A stretch of 64,000 bases of DNA, taken from contig NZ_JAUSBA010000015.1 in assembly GCF_030652235.1 (NCBI RefSeq), positions 1 through 64,000 of the forward strand, written 5' to 3'. The DNA is from Cypionkella sp. Its GTDB lineage: Bacteria; Pseudomonadota; Alphaproteobacteria; Rhodobacterales; Rhodobacteraceae. The translations under genes were made by a program, and so were the position numbers. The notes beneath the pieces are model-generated. The model was not told where the DNA came from and did no database searches. It was given only the letters and a program-made list of their open reading frames with translations. Shown here in pieces: positions 36,370-45,710 of the stretch; the first letter of the stretch is position 1, and every line of letters begins with the position of its first letter.

Positions 36370-37488
36370 ATGAGCCTGAATGTGGTCAATGTCGATCTTG
36401 GATCGCGCAGTTACGATGTGCGTATCGGCCAAGGCCTGATCGCACAGGCGGGCCGCCAGATCGCGCCTTTGCTGCATCGCCGAAAAGTCGCCGTGATCAC
36501 CGATGACACCGTTGCGGCCTGCCATCTGATGGATCTGGCGAAGGCGTTTGAGACCGAAGGCATCACCATGACCGCGCTGACCATCCCACCGGGCGAGGGC
36601 TCTAAGGGCTGGGAGCAATTCGCGCGTGTTGTGGAATGGCTGCTGGAGCAGAAGATTGAGCGCCGTGATGTGGTGGTGGCGTTTGGCGGCGGCGTGGTGG
36701 GTGACCTGGTTGGATTTGCTGCGGCCGTGCTGCGGCGGGGGGTGCGGTTTGTGCAGATTCCAACCACGCTTCTGGCGCAGGTGGACAGTTCTGTCGGCGG
36801 TAAAACCGGGATCAACACGCCACAGGGCAAGAACCTTGTCGGCGCGTTTCATCAGCCGAGTTTGGTGCTGGCAGATATTGATGTGCTGGGCACTTTAGCC
36901 CCGCGTGATTTTCTGGCGGGCTATGGCGAAGTGGTGAAATACGGCCTGCTCGGCGATGTGCGGTTCTATGATTGGCTGGAAACCAACGCTCCGGCGATGG
37001 CGCAGGGCGATGTCGGTTTGCGGCAATATGCGGTGACACGCTCGGTTGAGATGAAGGCGGGCATCGTCAGCCGCGATGAGATGGAAGAAGGCGAGCGAGC
37101 GCTGTTGAACCTGGGGCACACTTTTTGCCATGCGCTTGAAAAGGCGACCGGATTTTCAGATCGGCTGTTGCATGGCGAGGGTGTCGCTATCGGCTGTGCG
37201 CTGGCGTTTGAGCTGAGCCAAAGGCTTGGGCTTTGTGCGCAGGAAGCCCCCAGTCGGGTGCGCGCGCATCTGAAAGCGATGGGGATGAAGACCGATCTTG
37301 CCGACATCCAGGGCGATCTGCCGGGGCCCGAGGCGCTGCTGGCGCTGATGGGGCAGGACAAAAAGGTGATCGACGGCAAGCTGCGGTTTATCTTGGCGCG
37401 CGGTATCGGCGCGGCGTTTGTGGCCGAAGATGTGCCGCCTGATCTGGTGCGCGGACTGCTGGCCGATGCCCTCGCAGCGCGGCGCTAG
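36370..37488 (+). CDS. aroB: 3-dehydroquinate synthase
   Basis: A 372-aa AroB that cyclises DAHP to 3-dehydroquinate with NAD and a divalent metal. Landmarks: AFGGGVVGDLVGFAAAVLRRG and PTTLLAQVDSSVGGKTGIN for the NAD and substrate sites, GYGEVVKYG with a metal ligand, and LNLGHTFCHALE plus LHGEGVAIG for the other metal ligands. Normal length, operon with aroK. Confidence 0.97.
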   Translation: MSLNVVNVDLGSRSYDVRIGQGLIAQAGRQIAPLLHRRKVAVITDDTVAACHLMDLAKAFETEGITMTALTIPPGEGSKGWEQFARVVEWLLEQKIERRDVVVAFGGGVVGDLVGFAAAVLRRGVRFVQIPTTLLAQVDSSVGGKTGINTPQGKNLVGAFHQPSLVLADIDVLGTLAPRDFLAGYGEVVKYGLLGDVRFYDWLETNAPAMAQGDVGLRQYAVTRSVEMKAGIVSRDEMEEGERALLNLGHTFCHALEKATGFSDRLLHGEGVAIGCALAFELSQRLGLCAQEAPSRVRAHLKAMGMKTDLADIQGDLPGPEALLALMGQDKKVIDGKLRFILARGIGAAFVAEDVPPDLVRGLLADALAARR

Positions 37489-37606
37489 AGGCAGGCGACG
37501 CTGAATAAATGCGCGTTCGCCCGGTTTTTCCGCGCGATGGAATGAATTTCAGCGATGCCCACAAGTAGCCGCTAAATTATTCGCTTGCACAATTCCGGGG
37601 CGGCGC

Positions 37607-37622
37607 ATTTGATAGCTCAAAT
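37607..37622. promoter_or_regulatory. Palindrome ATTTGA-TAGC-TCAAAT in the importer promoter
   Basis: Six-base perfect arms with a 4-nt spacer lie 19 nt before the ABC ATPase start codon. They overlap the -10 region of a possible promoter (TTGCAC at 37585-37590, 17-nt gap, TTTGAT). This placement suits a repressor operator for the amino-acid importer. The regulator is unknown. Confidence 0.4.
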
Positions 37623-37640
37623 CATAACGGCAGGAAACAC

Positions 37641-38420
37641 ATGCCGATTCAGGGAACGACGGCTGAAAAGCCCATCGCAATTCGTGTGGCTGGTCTGCAC
37701 AAATCATTTGGCACCCATGAGGTGTTGAAAGGCGTATCGCTGACAGCCTGCGAAGGTGACGTGGTGGCGATTATTGGTGGCTCGGGTTCGGGCAAATCAA
37801 CGATGCTGCGCTGTATCAACTTTCTGGAAACTCCGTCTGGCGGCAGTATCGAGATCGGCGGCGAAGCCGTTGCAATGCATGGCGATGGCACGCCTTCGGA
37901 TCGACGCCAGTTAGAGCGGTTGCGGCAAAGCCTTGGCATGGTGTTTCAGAATTTCAACCTTTGGACCCATAAAACCGTGCTGGAAAACCTGATCGAAGTG
38001 CCGGTGCATGTGCTGAAATTGCCGCGCGCCGAGGCCGAGGCGCGGGCGCGCAAGCTGCTGGCACGGGTCGGCTTGGCGGAAAAAGAGGGGGCCTATCCGG
38101 CCTATTTGTCGGGCGGTCAGCAACAACGCGCCGCGATCGCGCGGGCTTTGTGTATGGAACCGCGCGCGATGCTGTTTGACGAGCCAACCTCTGCGCTTGA
38201 CCCCGAACTGGTCGGCGAGGTGCTGCAAGTGATCCGAGGTTTGGCCAACGAGGGCCGCACCATGGTGCTTGTCACGCATGAGATGAAATTCGCCCGCGAG
38301 GTCGCAAGCCATGTGATCTATCTGCACAATGGGGTGATCGAAGAGCAAGGCCCACCCGCCGAAGTGTTTGGTGCGCCGAAATCGGAAAGACTAAAACAGT
38401 TCCTAAAAACCGTGGGTTAA
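37641..38420 (+). CDS. Polar amino-acid ABC transporter, ATP-binding protein
   Basis: A 259-aa ABC ATPase of the HisP/GlnQ/OccP group. Walker A GGSGSGKST, Q-loop MVFQNFNLWTHKTVLENL, signature LSGGQQQRAAIARAL, Walker B AMLFDEPTSALD and switch His in VLVTHEMKFAREVA are all intact. FNLWTHKTVLEN, in place of the GlnQ-like FNLFPH, is typical of the basic amino-acid/opine branch. First gene of a four-gene importer. Confidence 0.95.
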   Translation: MPIQGTTAEKPIAIRVAGLHKSFGTHEVLKGVSLTACEGDVVAIIGGSGSGKSTMLRCINFLETPSGGSIEIGGEAVAMHGDGTPSDRRQLERLRQSLGMVFQNFNLWTHKTVLENLIEVPVHVLKLPRAEAEARARKLLARVGLAEKEGAYPAYLSGGQQQRAAIARALCMEPRAMLFDEPTSALDPELVGEVLQVIRGLANEGRTMVLVTHEMKFAREVASHVIYLHNGVIEEQGPPAEVFGAPKSERLKQFLKTVG

Positions 38421-38454
38421 CCCGGATACTTAAACCAACTTGTGAGGATTAACT

Positions 38455-39219
38455 ATGAAGAAAATAGCCATCGCGGTCGCAGCATCATTGCTGTTTGGCA
38501 CCACTGCGCTTGCCGCACCGTTGAAAATCGGCGTCGCAGCCGAGCCCTACCCGCCGTTCACCTCGCCCGATGCCAGCGGCAACTGGGTCGGTTGGGAGAT
38601 CGAATTTCTGGGGGCCGTTTGCAAAAAAGCAGCGCTTGATTGCGTGATCACGCCCACCGCTTGGGACGGCATCATCCCCGCGCTGACCGCAGGGCAGATC
38701 GATGTGATCATGTCGTCGATGTCGATCAATGAAGAACGCGAAAAGAGCATTGATTTCACCGACAAATATTACAACACCCCGACGGCTGTGATGGCGGCCA
38801 AAGGCTCGGGCGTCCTGCCAACGGCTGAGGGGCTGAACGGCAAAATCATCGGCGTGCAGGTCTCGACCATCCAAGAAGCATACGTTCAGGCGCACTTCCC
38901 GGATGCCGAGTTGAAAAGCTATCAAACTTCGGACGAATCCTATCAGGATTTGGCGGCTGGCCGGATTGATGCGGTTGTCGCCGATTCGATCGTGGTCGCC
39001 GATTTCCTGAAAACCGAACCGGGTGCTTGCTGTGAAAACGTCGGCAATGTCGCCGATGATCCGGTCATTCTTGGGCGTGGCGTCGGCTTTGGCTTGCGCA
39101 AGGGCGATCCGCTGAAAGAGACGTTGAACAAGGCGATTGCGGATGTGCGCGCGGATGGCGAATATGATGCCATCACCAAAAAATACTTCAGCATCGACAT
39201 CTACGGTCCTGCAAACTGA
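38455..39219 (+). CDS. Polar amino-acid ABC transporter, periplasmic binding protein
   Basis: A 254-aa family 3 solute-binding protein. The signal peptide MKKIAIAVAASLLFGTTALA is cleaved near AAP. Ligand-site landmarks: YPPFTSPDASGNWVGWEIEF, MSSMSINEEREKSIDFTDKYYNTP and ADSIVVADFLK. It resembles lysine/arginine/ornithine or opine binders; GACCENVGNVADDP contains a Cys pair like that of LAO-type proteins. GAGGATT precedes the ATG. Confidence 0.94.
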   Translation: MKKIAIAVAASLLFGTTALAAPLKIGVAAEPYPPFTSPDASGNWVGWEIEFLGAVCKKAALDCVITPTAWDGIIPALTAGQIDVIMSSMSINEEREKSIDFTDKYYNTPTAVMAAKGSGVLPTAEGLNGKIIGVQVSTIQEAYVQAHFPDAELKSYQTSDESYQDLAAGRIDAVVADSIVVADFLKTEPGACCENVGNVADDPVILGRGVGFGLRKGDPLKETLNKAIADVRADGEYDAITKKYFSIDIYGPAN

Positions 39220-39956
39220 TGGTCTGCCCCCCGCCCGCACAGCTTTCCAGCCTGACTCTGCTTGGCTTTGGCGATTGCGGCTGGGGGGCAACCCTGCTTT
39301 GGGGTTTTGGCAATTCCCTGATGATCGCGCTTGGCGCTTATGCGATTGGGTTTTGTATTGGCGTCTCGGGCGCGTTTGGCAAACTTTACGGCGGTCCGGT
39401 CGCTAAGGATCTGCTGGCCGTCTACACCACCATTGTGCGCGCGGTGCCCGAATTGGTGCTGATTTTAATCCTGTATTACGCTGTGCCCGCGCTTTTGAAC
39501 GAGGTGATGCTGGGTCTGGGCTATGAGCGGATCAATCTGCCGCAATTCATCACCGGCGTTGTGGTGCTGGCGGTGGTGCAGGGGGCCTATCAGATTGAGG
39601 TTTTGCGCGGCTCGATCCTTGCGGTGCCACAGGGGCAGATTGAGGCTGCCCGCGCGATGGGGATGTCGCCGGTGATGCTGGCGCGGCGGATTACCTTGCC
39701 ACTGATGACCTCAAACGCGATACCGGGTTTGGGGAACTTGTGGTTGAACGCGACCAAGGACACCGCTTTGCTGGCGGTGATCGGCTTTACCGAACTGACC
39801 AAGGCGACGTTTCAAGCCTCGGCCACCACCAAGGCGTTTTTCACGTTTTATGGCGCGGCAATGGCGCTTTACATGGCGATCTCGCTGGTCTCAATCCTGC
39901 TGTTTGGACGGCTTGAGAAAATCGCGCGCCGTGGCCAACGCGACGCGAGGGGCTGA
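39219..39956 (+). CDS. Polar amino-acid ABC transporter, permease 1 (HisQ type)
   Basis: A 245-aa permease with about five transmembrane helices. The EAA loop that docks the ATPase reads EAARAMGMSPVMLARRITLP. Its start overlaps the binding-protein stop by one base. It forms the heteromeric channel with the next gene. HisQ/OccQ-type by order and length. Confidence 0.94.
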   Translation: MVCPPPAQLSSLTLLGFGDCGWGATLLWGFGNSLMIALGAYAIGFCIGVSGAFGKLYGGPVAKDLLAVYTTIVRAVPELVLILILYYAVPALLNEVMLGLGYERINLPQFITGVVVLAVVQGAYQIEVLRGSILAVPQGQIEAARAMGMSPVMLARRITLPLMTSNAIPGLGNLWLNATKDTALLAVIGFTELTKATFQASATTKAFFTFYGAAMALYMAISLVSILLFGRLEKIARRGQRDARG

Positions 39957-40732
39957 TGCGCGATTTTCTCAACCTGCGCCGGGTGATTATGATTGGGGTT
40001 GCTGCGGCACTGGTCACATGGTGCGTGTATTCTTTGCGTTGGGACTGGCTGGCGAACCCGAAATATCAGTCGATGATCGTGCGCGGGTTGTGGCAGACGA
40101 TCTGGATGCTGGTGGTGACGATGGTGATCGGCTTTGCGTTGGCGATCCCGATTGGCTTTGTGCAGGCGGCGGGGCCGCGTTATCTGGCTTGGCCTGCGCG
40201 GGTGTTCTGCTCGGTGATCCGGGGCACGCCGCTGCTGATGCAAATCTGGCTGCTGTATTACGGGATCGGGTCGTTGTTTCCGTCGATTCCGTGGATCCGG
40301 GACTCTGCGTTCTGGCCGATTCTGCGGCAGGCTTGGCCCTATGCGGTGCTGGCACTGTCGCTGTCGGTGGCGGGGTATGAGGGCGAGGTGTTGCGCGGTG
40401 CGTTCAAATCGGTGCCGCATGGTCAGTTAGAGGCGGCGCGGGCGATGGGGATGCCGCGGTTTACGATCTTTCGGCGGATCTGGTTGCCGCAGGCGATCCA
40501 GCGGGTGTTGCCGACGATTGGTGGCGAGACTGTGTTGCAGTTGAAGGCGACTCCGTTGATTTCGACCATCACCATCATGGATATTTATGATGTGGCGGGA
40601 CGGGTGCGGCGCGATACTTTGGTGGTTTATGAGCCGCTGTTGTTGCTGGCGGTGACTTATATGGCGATCACGGCGTTGATTGTTTTGCTGTTCAAGTGGT
40701 TTGAAAGCCGGTTTCCGAGCAAGGTGGCGTGA
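39956..40732 (+). CDS. Polar amino-acid ABC transporter, permease 2 (HisM type)
   Basis: A 258-aa permease, about five transmembrane helices, EAA loop EAARAMGMPRFTIFRRIWLP. It overlaps permease 1 by one base and closes the operon, followed directly by a terminator. HisM/OccM-type; together with the preceding three genes it should import a basic or otherwise polar amino acid. Confidence 0.94.
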   Translation: MRDFLNLRRVIMIGVAAALVTWCVYSLRWDWLANPKYQSMIVRGLWQTIWMLVVTMVIGFALAIPIGFVQAAGPRYLAWPARVFCSVIRGTPLLMQIWLLYYGIGSLFPSIPWIRDSAFWPILRQAWPYAVLALSLSVAGYEGEVLRGAFKSVPHGQLEAARAMGMPRFTIFRRIWLPQAIQRVLPTIGGETVLQLKATPLISTITIMDIYDVAGRVRRDTLVVYEPLLLLAVTYMAITALIVLLFKWFESRFPSKVA

Positions 40733-40756
40733 GGTCCCAACTCGAGACCTTTTTTT
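40733..40756 (+). terminator. Intrinsic terminator of the amino-acid importer operon
   Basis: GGTCCC-AACTC-GAGACC (one mismatch in the stem) followed by seven T, directly behind the permease 2 stop. Apart from one base it equals the orphan terminator at 8387-8363. Confidence 0.8.
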
Positions 40757-40775
40757 ATCACTTTATATCAATAGG

Positions 40776-40805
40776 TTGACATGGTCATGTTAAGGGATTT
40801 TTAAC
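40776..40805 (+). promoter_or_regulatory. Promoter-like element with CtrA-type box
   Basis: TTGACA (40776-40781) and TTTTAA 17 nt later look like a sigma-70 promoter. Overlapping the -10 is TTAA-GGGATTT-TTAAC (40790-40805), matching the CtrA consensus TTAA-N7-TTAA. No plus-strand gene starts downstream before tgt, so it may be a coincidence in AT-rich spacer. Confidence 0.3.
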
Positions 40806-40842
40806 GGTTTGGCTTTGAGACGGGATTTTTGGCGGGGCTGTT

Positions 40843-40880
40843 GGATGCCTCCGGCGGGAGTATTTAGGCCAAGATGAAAG
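40843..40880. repeat. Probable interspersed intergenic repeat (CCTCCGGCGGGAG type)
   Basis: GGATGCCTCCGGCGGGAG followed by TATTTAGGCCAAGATGAAAG. A short element of this wording (a small CCTCCGGCGGGAG hairpin, then TATTTnGGCCAAGATGAAA) recurs in intergenic regions of Rhodobacteraceae as I remember them. Only one copy is in this window, so the repeat call depends on that memory. Confidence 0.5.
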
Positions 40881-40961
40881 CAAATTTTAGGTAATTTTTA
40901 GCGAGTTTTATGTGGCGCGCGCCCGAATTTCGGCTTTCTTTGAAATTGGGTTTGGCGGCGG

Positions 40962-41579
40962 TCAGTTGCCGCCAAGCCTTAGCCGCGCGAACAGCACGCA
41001 GCCGTCTAACCCGTTTTTCACCGCCAATTCATCGCCCCGGCGCAGCCAATCGAGCCAGAGGCCGTCGAGCGTTGCCATGATCAGATCGGCGACGGCGGGG
41101 ATACGCTCAAAGGCGTAGCCTGCAGCCATGCGGTCGAGCAGGCGTTCCAGCGCATCGCGGTGGCTGTCGTAGAGGGCGCGCTCGATCGAGGCGATTTCCG
41201 GCTGTGTCAGGGCGGCGGACCACAGGTCGATCTTCAGGCGCAGGTGGGCGGGGGTCATCAGATCGGTGGTGAAGCCTGCGCGCAAAAAGCGGTCAAGGCG
41301 TTCGGACGGGGTGCCGCCCGGTTGGATCAGCGCGCGGCGGCCCGCCTCTTGCACCTGATCGGCGGCGAGGCGGAAAGCGGCGCAGATCACCGCAGCCATG
41401 TCTTTGTAGTGATAGGTCAGATGGCCGAGTGACAGGCCGGCCTCGGCTGCGACCTTGCGGGCGGTTAACCCCGCGTGGCCGTGGGTTTGCAAGGCGCGGA
41501 GGGCGGCTTCCGCGATGTGCTTGCGGCGGGTTTCGGCGGTGAGGCGCGTTTGAGACGGGCGGGGGGGCGTGTCGGACAT
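40962..41579 (-). CDS. TetR family regulator, BetI-like
   Basis: About 205 aa from the Met at 41579. The N-terminal HTH spans residues about 12-60 ([44 protein letters not shown]); SLGHLTYHY and the C-terminal half ([20 protein letters not shown]) resemble BetI. BetI represses choline-to-betaine genes, but no bet genes are nearby. It is divergent from tgt, 96 nt apart. Target unknown. Confidence 0.87.
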   Translation of the reverse strand: MSDTPPRPSQTRLTAETRRKHIAEAALRALQTHGHAGLTARKVAAEAGLSLGHLTYHYKDMAAVICAAFRLAADQVQEAGRRALIQPGGTPSERLDRFLRAGFTTDLMTPAHLRLKIDLWSAALTQPEIASIERALYDSHRDALERLLDRMAAGYAFERIPAVADLIMATLDGLWLDWLRRGDELAVKNGLDGCVLFARLRLGGN

Positions 41580-41675
41580 ATGTACTTTCCACGGGCAGGC
41601 TTCGACTTGGGCGCGCATCCCCCTTCACTTTCTGCCCGTATTCCCGCAGAAGGGCAACGCTTACAGGGGTCCAGC

Positions 41676-42803
41676 ATGACAAAATTCGGCTTTGATTTAC
41701 AGGCGACCGATGGCGCGGCGCGCACCGGCGTGATCCGCACCCCGCGCGGGGACATTCGCACGCCCGCCTTCATGCCAGTGGGGACGGCGGCGACGGTGAA
41801 GGCGATGCTGCCGGACTCGGTGCGCGCCACCGGGGCCGATATTCTGCTGGGCAACACCTATCATCTGATGCTGCGGCCCACGGCGGAGCGGATCGCGCAT
41901 TTGGGCGGGCTGCATAAATTTATGAACTGGGAGCGGCCCATTCTGACGGATTCGGGCGGCTTTCAGGTGATGTCTCTGGCCGCCCTGCGCAAGCTGACGG
42001 AAGAAGGCGTGCGGTTTTCAAGCCATATTGATGGATCAAAGCACATGCTGAGCCCTGAGCGCAGCATGGAGATTCAAAAGCTTTTGGGCTCTGACATAGT
42101 GATGTGTTTCGATGAATGTCCGGCGCTGCCTGCGACGGATGCCGAGGTGGCAAAATCGATGGCGCTGTCAATGCGGTGGGCGCAGCGCAGCCGCGATGCG
42201 TTTGGCGACCGGCCTGGACATGCGTTGTTTGGCATCATGCAGGGCGGGGTGACGCAGGATTTGCGCGAGGAATCGGCCCGCGCGCTGACGGCGATTGGCT
42301 TTGATGGCTATGCGGTGGGCGGTTTGGCGGTGGGCGAGGGGCAGGAGGCGATGTTTGGCGTGTTGGATTACGCGCCGGGGATGCTGCCTGCGGATAAGCC
42401 GCGCTATCTGATGGGGGTGGGCAAGCCCGATGATATTGTGGGCGCGGTCGAGCGCGGCATTGATATGATGGATTGCGTGTTGCCATCGCGGTCCGGGCGG
42501 ACTGGGCAGGCGTGGACGCCTCGCGGACAGGTCAATATCAAGAACGCGCGGCATATGGATGATCCGAGGCCGTTGGATGAGGGCTGCGGCTGCCCGTGCT
42601 GCGCGAATTACTCCCGCGCTTATCTACATCATGTGTTCAAATCGGGTGAGATCATCGCCTCGATGCTGCTGACCTGGCACAATCTGCATTATTATCAGGT
42701 GCTGATGCAGGGCTTGCGCGATGCGATTGCCGGGCAAAGGCTGTCGGCCTTCGTTGCCGAGTTTCATGCCCAGCGGGCGCAGGGTGACATTGAGCCGATC
42801 TGA
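41676..42803 (+). CDS. tgt: tRNA-guanine transglycosylase
   Basis: About 375 aa from the ATG at 41676 (frame open back to 41475). Asp92 in [12 protein letters not shown] is the general acid/base residue; the nucleophile Asp lies in [15 protein letters not shown]; the zinc site is [16 protein letters not shown] with a later His. It swaps guanine-34 for preQ1 in tRNAs with GUN anticodons. Normal length and complete. Confidence 0.97.
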   Translation: MTKFGFDLQATDGAARTGVIRTPRGDIRTPAFMPVGTAATVKAMLPDSVRATGADILLGNTYHLMLRPTAERIAHLGGLHKFMNWERPILTDSGGFQVMSLAALRKLTEEGVRFSSHIDGSKHMLSPERSMEIQKLLGSDIVMCFDECPALPATDAEVAKSMALSMRWAQRSRDAFGDRPGHALFGIMQGGVTQDLREESARALTAIGFDGYAVGGLAVGEGQEAMFGVLDYAPGMLPADKPRYLMGVGKPDDIVGAVERGIDMMDCVLPSRSGRTGQAWTPRGQVNIKNARHMDDPRPLDEGCGCPCCANYSRAYLHHVFKSGEIIASMLLTWHNLHYYQVLMQGLRDAIAGQRLSAFVAEFHAQRAQGDIEPI

Positions 42804-42906
42804 AGCTAAATGCCGTTAGCCCGGGTTAACGCGGCGGAGCAAATGTAAAACAATCTGCCCTTGCCCCCACCAGATCACGGGCGCATGATTACACCAGATG
42901 CGGTGG

Positions 42907-42936
42907 TTGACAGCAGACTTGGTCACCACCAAATAC
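42907..42936 (+). promoter_or_regulatory. Sigma-70-like promoter of lon
   Basis: TTGACA (42907-42912), an 18-nt spacer and AAATAC (42931-42936) lie about 75 nt before the lon start codon. A heat-shock promoter is expected for lon in many bacteria; I see no clear sigma-32 box, only CTTGCC near 42859. Confidence 0.45.
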
Positions 42937-43010
42937 ATAGTCCGAAGGGGGAAGTCTCCGCGCTGCCGATCACCGGGGCCATGGCTTTCCTGCTAGATAA
43001 GGAACGCGAT

Positions 43011-45419
43011 ATGACTGATACTCTCGCCACGAGCTACCCGGTTCTGCCGCTGCGTGACATCGTGGTCTTCCCCCACATGATCGTGCCGCTGTTTGTCGGG
43101 CGCGAAAAATCGGTGCGCGCACTGGAAGAGGTGATGGCAGATGACAAGCAGATCCTGCTGTCTTCTCAGATCGACCCTTCTGTCGATGATCCTGCGACCG
43201 ATGGAATTTATCAGATTGGCGTGCTCGCCAATGTGCTGCAACTGCTCAAGCTGCCCGATGGCACCGTGAAGGTGCTGGTTGAGGGTAAGGCGCGGGTCAA
43301 GATCACCGAATTTGTGGAAAATGCCAGCTTCTTTGAAGCCCGCGCCGAACGCTTGTCTGAACTTCCCGGCGATAAGGAAGCCGCCGAAGCGATGGTGCGC
43401 ATGGTTGCAGAAGAATTCGAGCGTTACGCCAAGATCAAGAAAAACATCCCCGAAGAGGCTTTGTCGGCCGTATCGGAAACCCGCGAACCTGCACGGTTGG
43501 CGGATTTGGTGGCCGGACACTTGGGCGTTGATGTCGGTCTGAAGCAGGATCTGCTGGAGACGCTGGACGTGGCCGAGCGGCTGGAGAAGGTCTACGGCCA
43601 GATGCAGGGCGAAATGTCGGTCTTGCAGGTTGAGAAGAAGATCAAGACCCGGGTGAAGTCTCAGATGGAGCGCACGCAGCGCGAGTATTATTTGAATGAG
43701 CAGATGAAGGCCATTCAGAAGGAACTCGGCGATGGTGAGGACGGCCAGAATGAAATGGCTGAACTTGAGGCGCGGATCAAGGCCACCAAATTCTCGAAAG
43801 AGGCGCGGGACAAAGCCGAGGCCGAGCTTAAAAAGCTGAAAAATATGTCGCCGATGTCTGCGGAAGCGACCGTTGTGCGCAACTATCTTGATTGGTTGCT
43901 GGCTGTGCCGTGGGGAGTGTCTTCCCGCGTGAAGAAAGATTTGGCGGCGGCGCAGAAGGTGCTGGACGCTGATCACTATGGCCTTGAGAAGGTCAAGGAA
44001 CGCATCGTTGAATACCTGGCGGTGCAGGCGCGCTCGACCAAGCTGAAGGGCCCGATCCTGTGCCTTGTTGGCCCTCCGGGTGTGGGGAAAACCTCGCTGG
44101 GGCGGTCGGTGGCGAAGGCGACGGGGCGTGAGTTCATTCGGATTTCTCTGGGCGGCGTGCGTGACGAGTCTGAGATCCGCGGTCACCGTCGGACCTATAT
44201 CGGCTCGATGCCCGGTAAGATCATTCAGGCGCTGAAGAAGGCGAAAACCACCAACCCATTGATTCTCTTGGATGAGATCGACAAGATGGGGCAGGATTTC
44301 CGTGGAGATCCGGCGTCTGCGATGTTGGAGGTTCTCGATCCAGAACAAAACTCGACCTTCGTCGATCATTATATGGAGGTCGAATACGACCTTTCCAATG
44401 TGATGTTCATCACCACGGCGAACAGCTACAACATGCCGGGGCCGCTGCTGGACCGGATGGAGATCATTCCGCTGTCGGGTTATACCGAGGACGAAAAGCG
44501 CGAGATCGCCAAGGGCCATTTGGTCGCCAAGCAGATCGCTGGGCACGCCTTGAAGAAGGGCGAGTTCAGCATCAGCGATGGCGCTTTGACCGAGATCATC
44601 CGCACTTACACCCGCGAGGCCGGTGTGCGGAATCTGGAGCGCGAAATCGCCAAGCTGGCGCGCAAAGCCGTGACTGAGATTGTCAAGAAAACCGCGAAAG
44701 TGGTGGAAGTGACCGAGGATAAGCTGGAAGGCTACCTTGGCGTGAAGCGCTACCACTATGGTCTGGCCGAGCAAACCGATCAGGTTGGCGTGGTGACGGG
44801 TCTGGCCTGGACATCTGTGGGCGGCGATCTGTTGCAGATCGAAGCGTTGCGGCTGCCGGGTAAGGGCCGGATGAAGACCACGGGCAAGCTGGGCGATGTG
44901 ATGAAGGAATCCATCGAAGCAGCAGCCAGCTTTGTACGCTCGATCAGCCCTGAACTGGGGGTGAAGCCGCCGAAGTTTGAGACGATGGACATTCACGTCC
45001 ACGTGCCAGAGGGGGCTACGCCGAAAGACGGGCCGTCGGCCGGTCTGGCGATGGTTACCTCGATCGTCTCGGTGATCACTGGCATCCCGGTGCGCAAGGA
45101 TATTGCGATGACCGGAGAGGTGACTTTGCGCGGCAATGCTTTGCCGATTGGTGGCTTGAAGGAAAAACTGCTGGCGGCGTTGCGCGGCGGGATCAAGACG
45201 GTGTTCATTCCGGCTGAGAATGAAAAAGACCTGATCGAGATTCCGGATAACGTGAAGCAAGGCTTGCAGATCATCCCGGTCAGCAATGTGCGCGAAGTGC
45301 TGAAACAGGCTTTGGTGCGGCAACCAGAACCAGTGGAATGGGACGAAGCCGCCGAAGAAGCCGCAGCTGCTGCGCGGGCTTTGTCGGCGGGCAATGCTCC
45401 GGCGTCTTTGGCCCACTAG
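43011..45419 (+). CDS. lon: ATP-dependent protease Lon
   Basis: About 802 aa from the ATG at 43011, matching the usual Lon length; the frame is open to 42861. The N-terminal substrate domain (YPVLPLRDIVVFPHMIVPLF) precedes the AAA+ domain with Walker A GPPGVGKT at 354-361 and Walker B LILLDEIDKM. The protease domain has Ser676 in KDGPSAGLAM and Lys719 in GGLKEKLLA, the catalytic dyad 43 residues apart as in E. coli. Cytosolic hexamer degrading damaged and regulatory proteins. A hairpin repeat array follows it, then hup. Confidence 0.98.
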   Translation: MTDTLATSYPVLPLRDIVVFPHMIVPLFVGREKSVRALEEVMADDKQILLSSQIDPSVDDPATDGIYQIGVLANVLQLLKLPDGTVKVLVEGKARVKITEFVENASFFEARAERLSELPGDKEAAEAMVRMVAEEFERYAKIKKNIPEEALSAVSETREPARLADLVAGHLGVDVGLKQDLLETLDVAERLEKVYGQMQGEMSVLQVEKKIKTRVKSQMERTQREYYLNEQMKAIQKELGDGEDGQNEMAELEARIKATKFSKEARDKAEAELKKLKNMSPMSAEATVVRNYLDWLLAVPWGVSSRVKKDLAAAQKVLDADHYGLEKVKERIVEYLAVQARSTKLKGPILCLVGPPGVGKTSLGRSVAKATGREFIRISLGGVRDESEIRGHRRTYIGSMPGKIIQALKKAKTTNPLILLDEIDKMGQDFRGDPASAMLEVLDPEQNSTFVDHYMEVEYDLSNVMFITTANSYNMPGPLLDRMEIIPLSGYTEDEKREIAKGHLVAKQIAGHALKKGEFSISDGALTEIIRTYTREAGVRNLEREIAKLARKAVTEIVKKTAKVVEVTEDKLEGYLGVKRYHYGLAEQTDQVGVVTGLAWTSVGGDLLQIEALRLPGKGRMKTTGKLGDVMKESIEAAASFVRSISPELGVKPPKFETMDIHVHVPEGATPKDGPSAGLAMVTSIVSVITGIPVRKDIAMTGEVTLRGNALPIGGLKEKLLAALRGGIKTVFIPAENEKDLIEIPDNVKQGLQIIPVSNVREVLKQALVRQPEPVEWDEAAEEAAAAARALSAGNAPASLAH

Positions 45420-45436
45420 ACGGCTTGAAAAGGTAA

Positions 45437-45606
45437 GCAAAGGCGCGGGGGCAAACCCTGCGCCGCCAATCAAGACCAAAGGCAGAGGCGCGGGGCAAAT
45501 CCTGCGCCCCCATCAAGTTTGAAAGAAAAGGCGCGGGGCAAACCCTGCGCCCCATCAAGTTTGAAAGCAAAGGCGCGAGGCAATCCCTGCGCCTTTGTGC
45601 ATTTTT
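45437..45606 (+). repeat. Tandem array of four hairpin-forming repeats behind lon
   Basis: A 22-nt core of the form GGCGCGGGGCAAACCCTGCGCC occurs four times: 45442-45464, 45487-45508, 45530-45551 and 45572-45593, 42-45 nt apart. Linkers are similar (CCATCAAGTTTGAAAG). Each core is itself an inverted repeat: GGCGC and GCGCC arms with an inner GGG-CAAA-CCC. The last copy is followed by TTTGTGCATTTTT, so it can act as a rightward terminator for lon. The array resembles REP/BIME-type intergenic repeats that stabilise 3' ends or bind proteins. Confidence 0.85.
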
Positions 45607-45710
45607 GCCCCGCAGGCCTTGGTTTTGCGAAGATCTGGCAGGTATTTGTTTTGCGTTAAGAAATTATCTTCTATGATCGTTTCTAAATAAGAACCAGTGG
45701 GAGAGCATAG

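Noticed and set aside
42993-45479. An 828-codon open frame opposite lon
   Set aside because: It is the antisense shadow of a high-GC gene; it is rich in His, Arg and Gln with no family motif, while lon is complete on the other strand.
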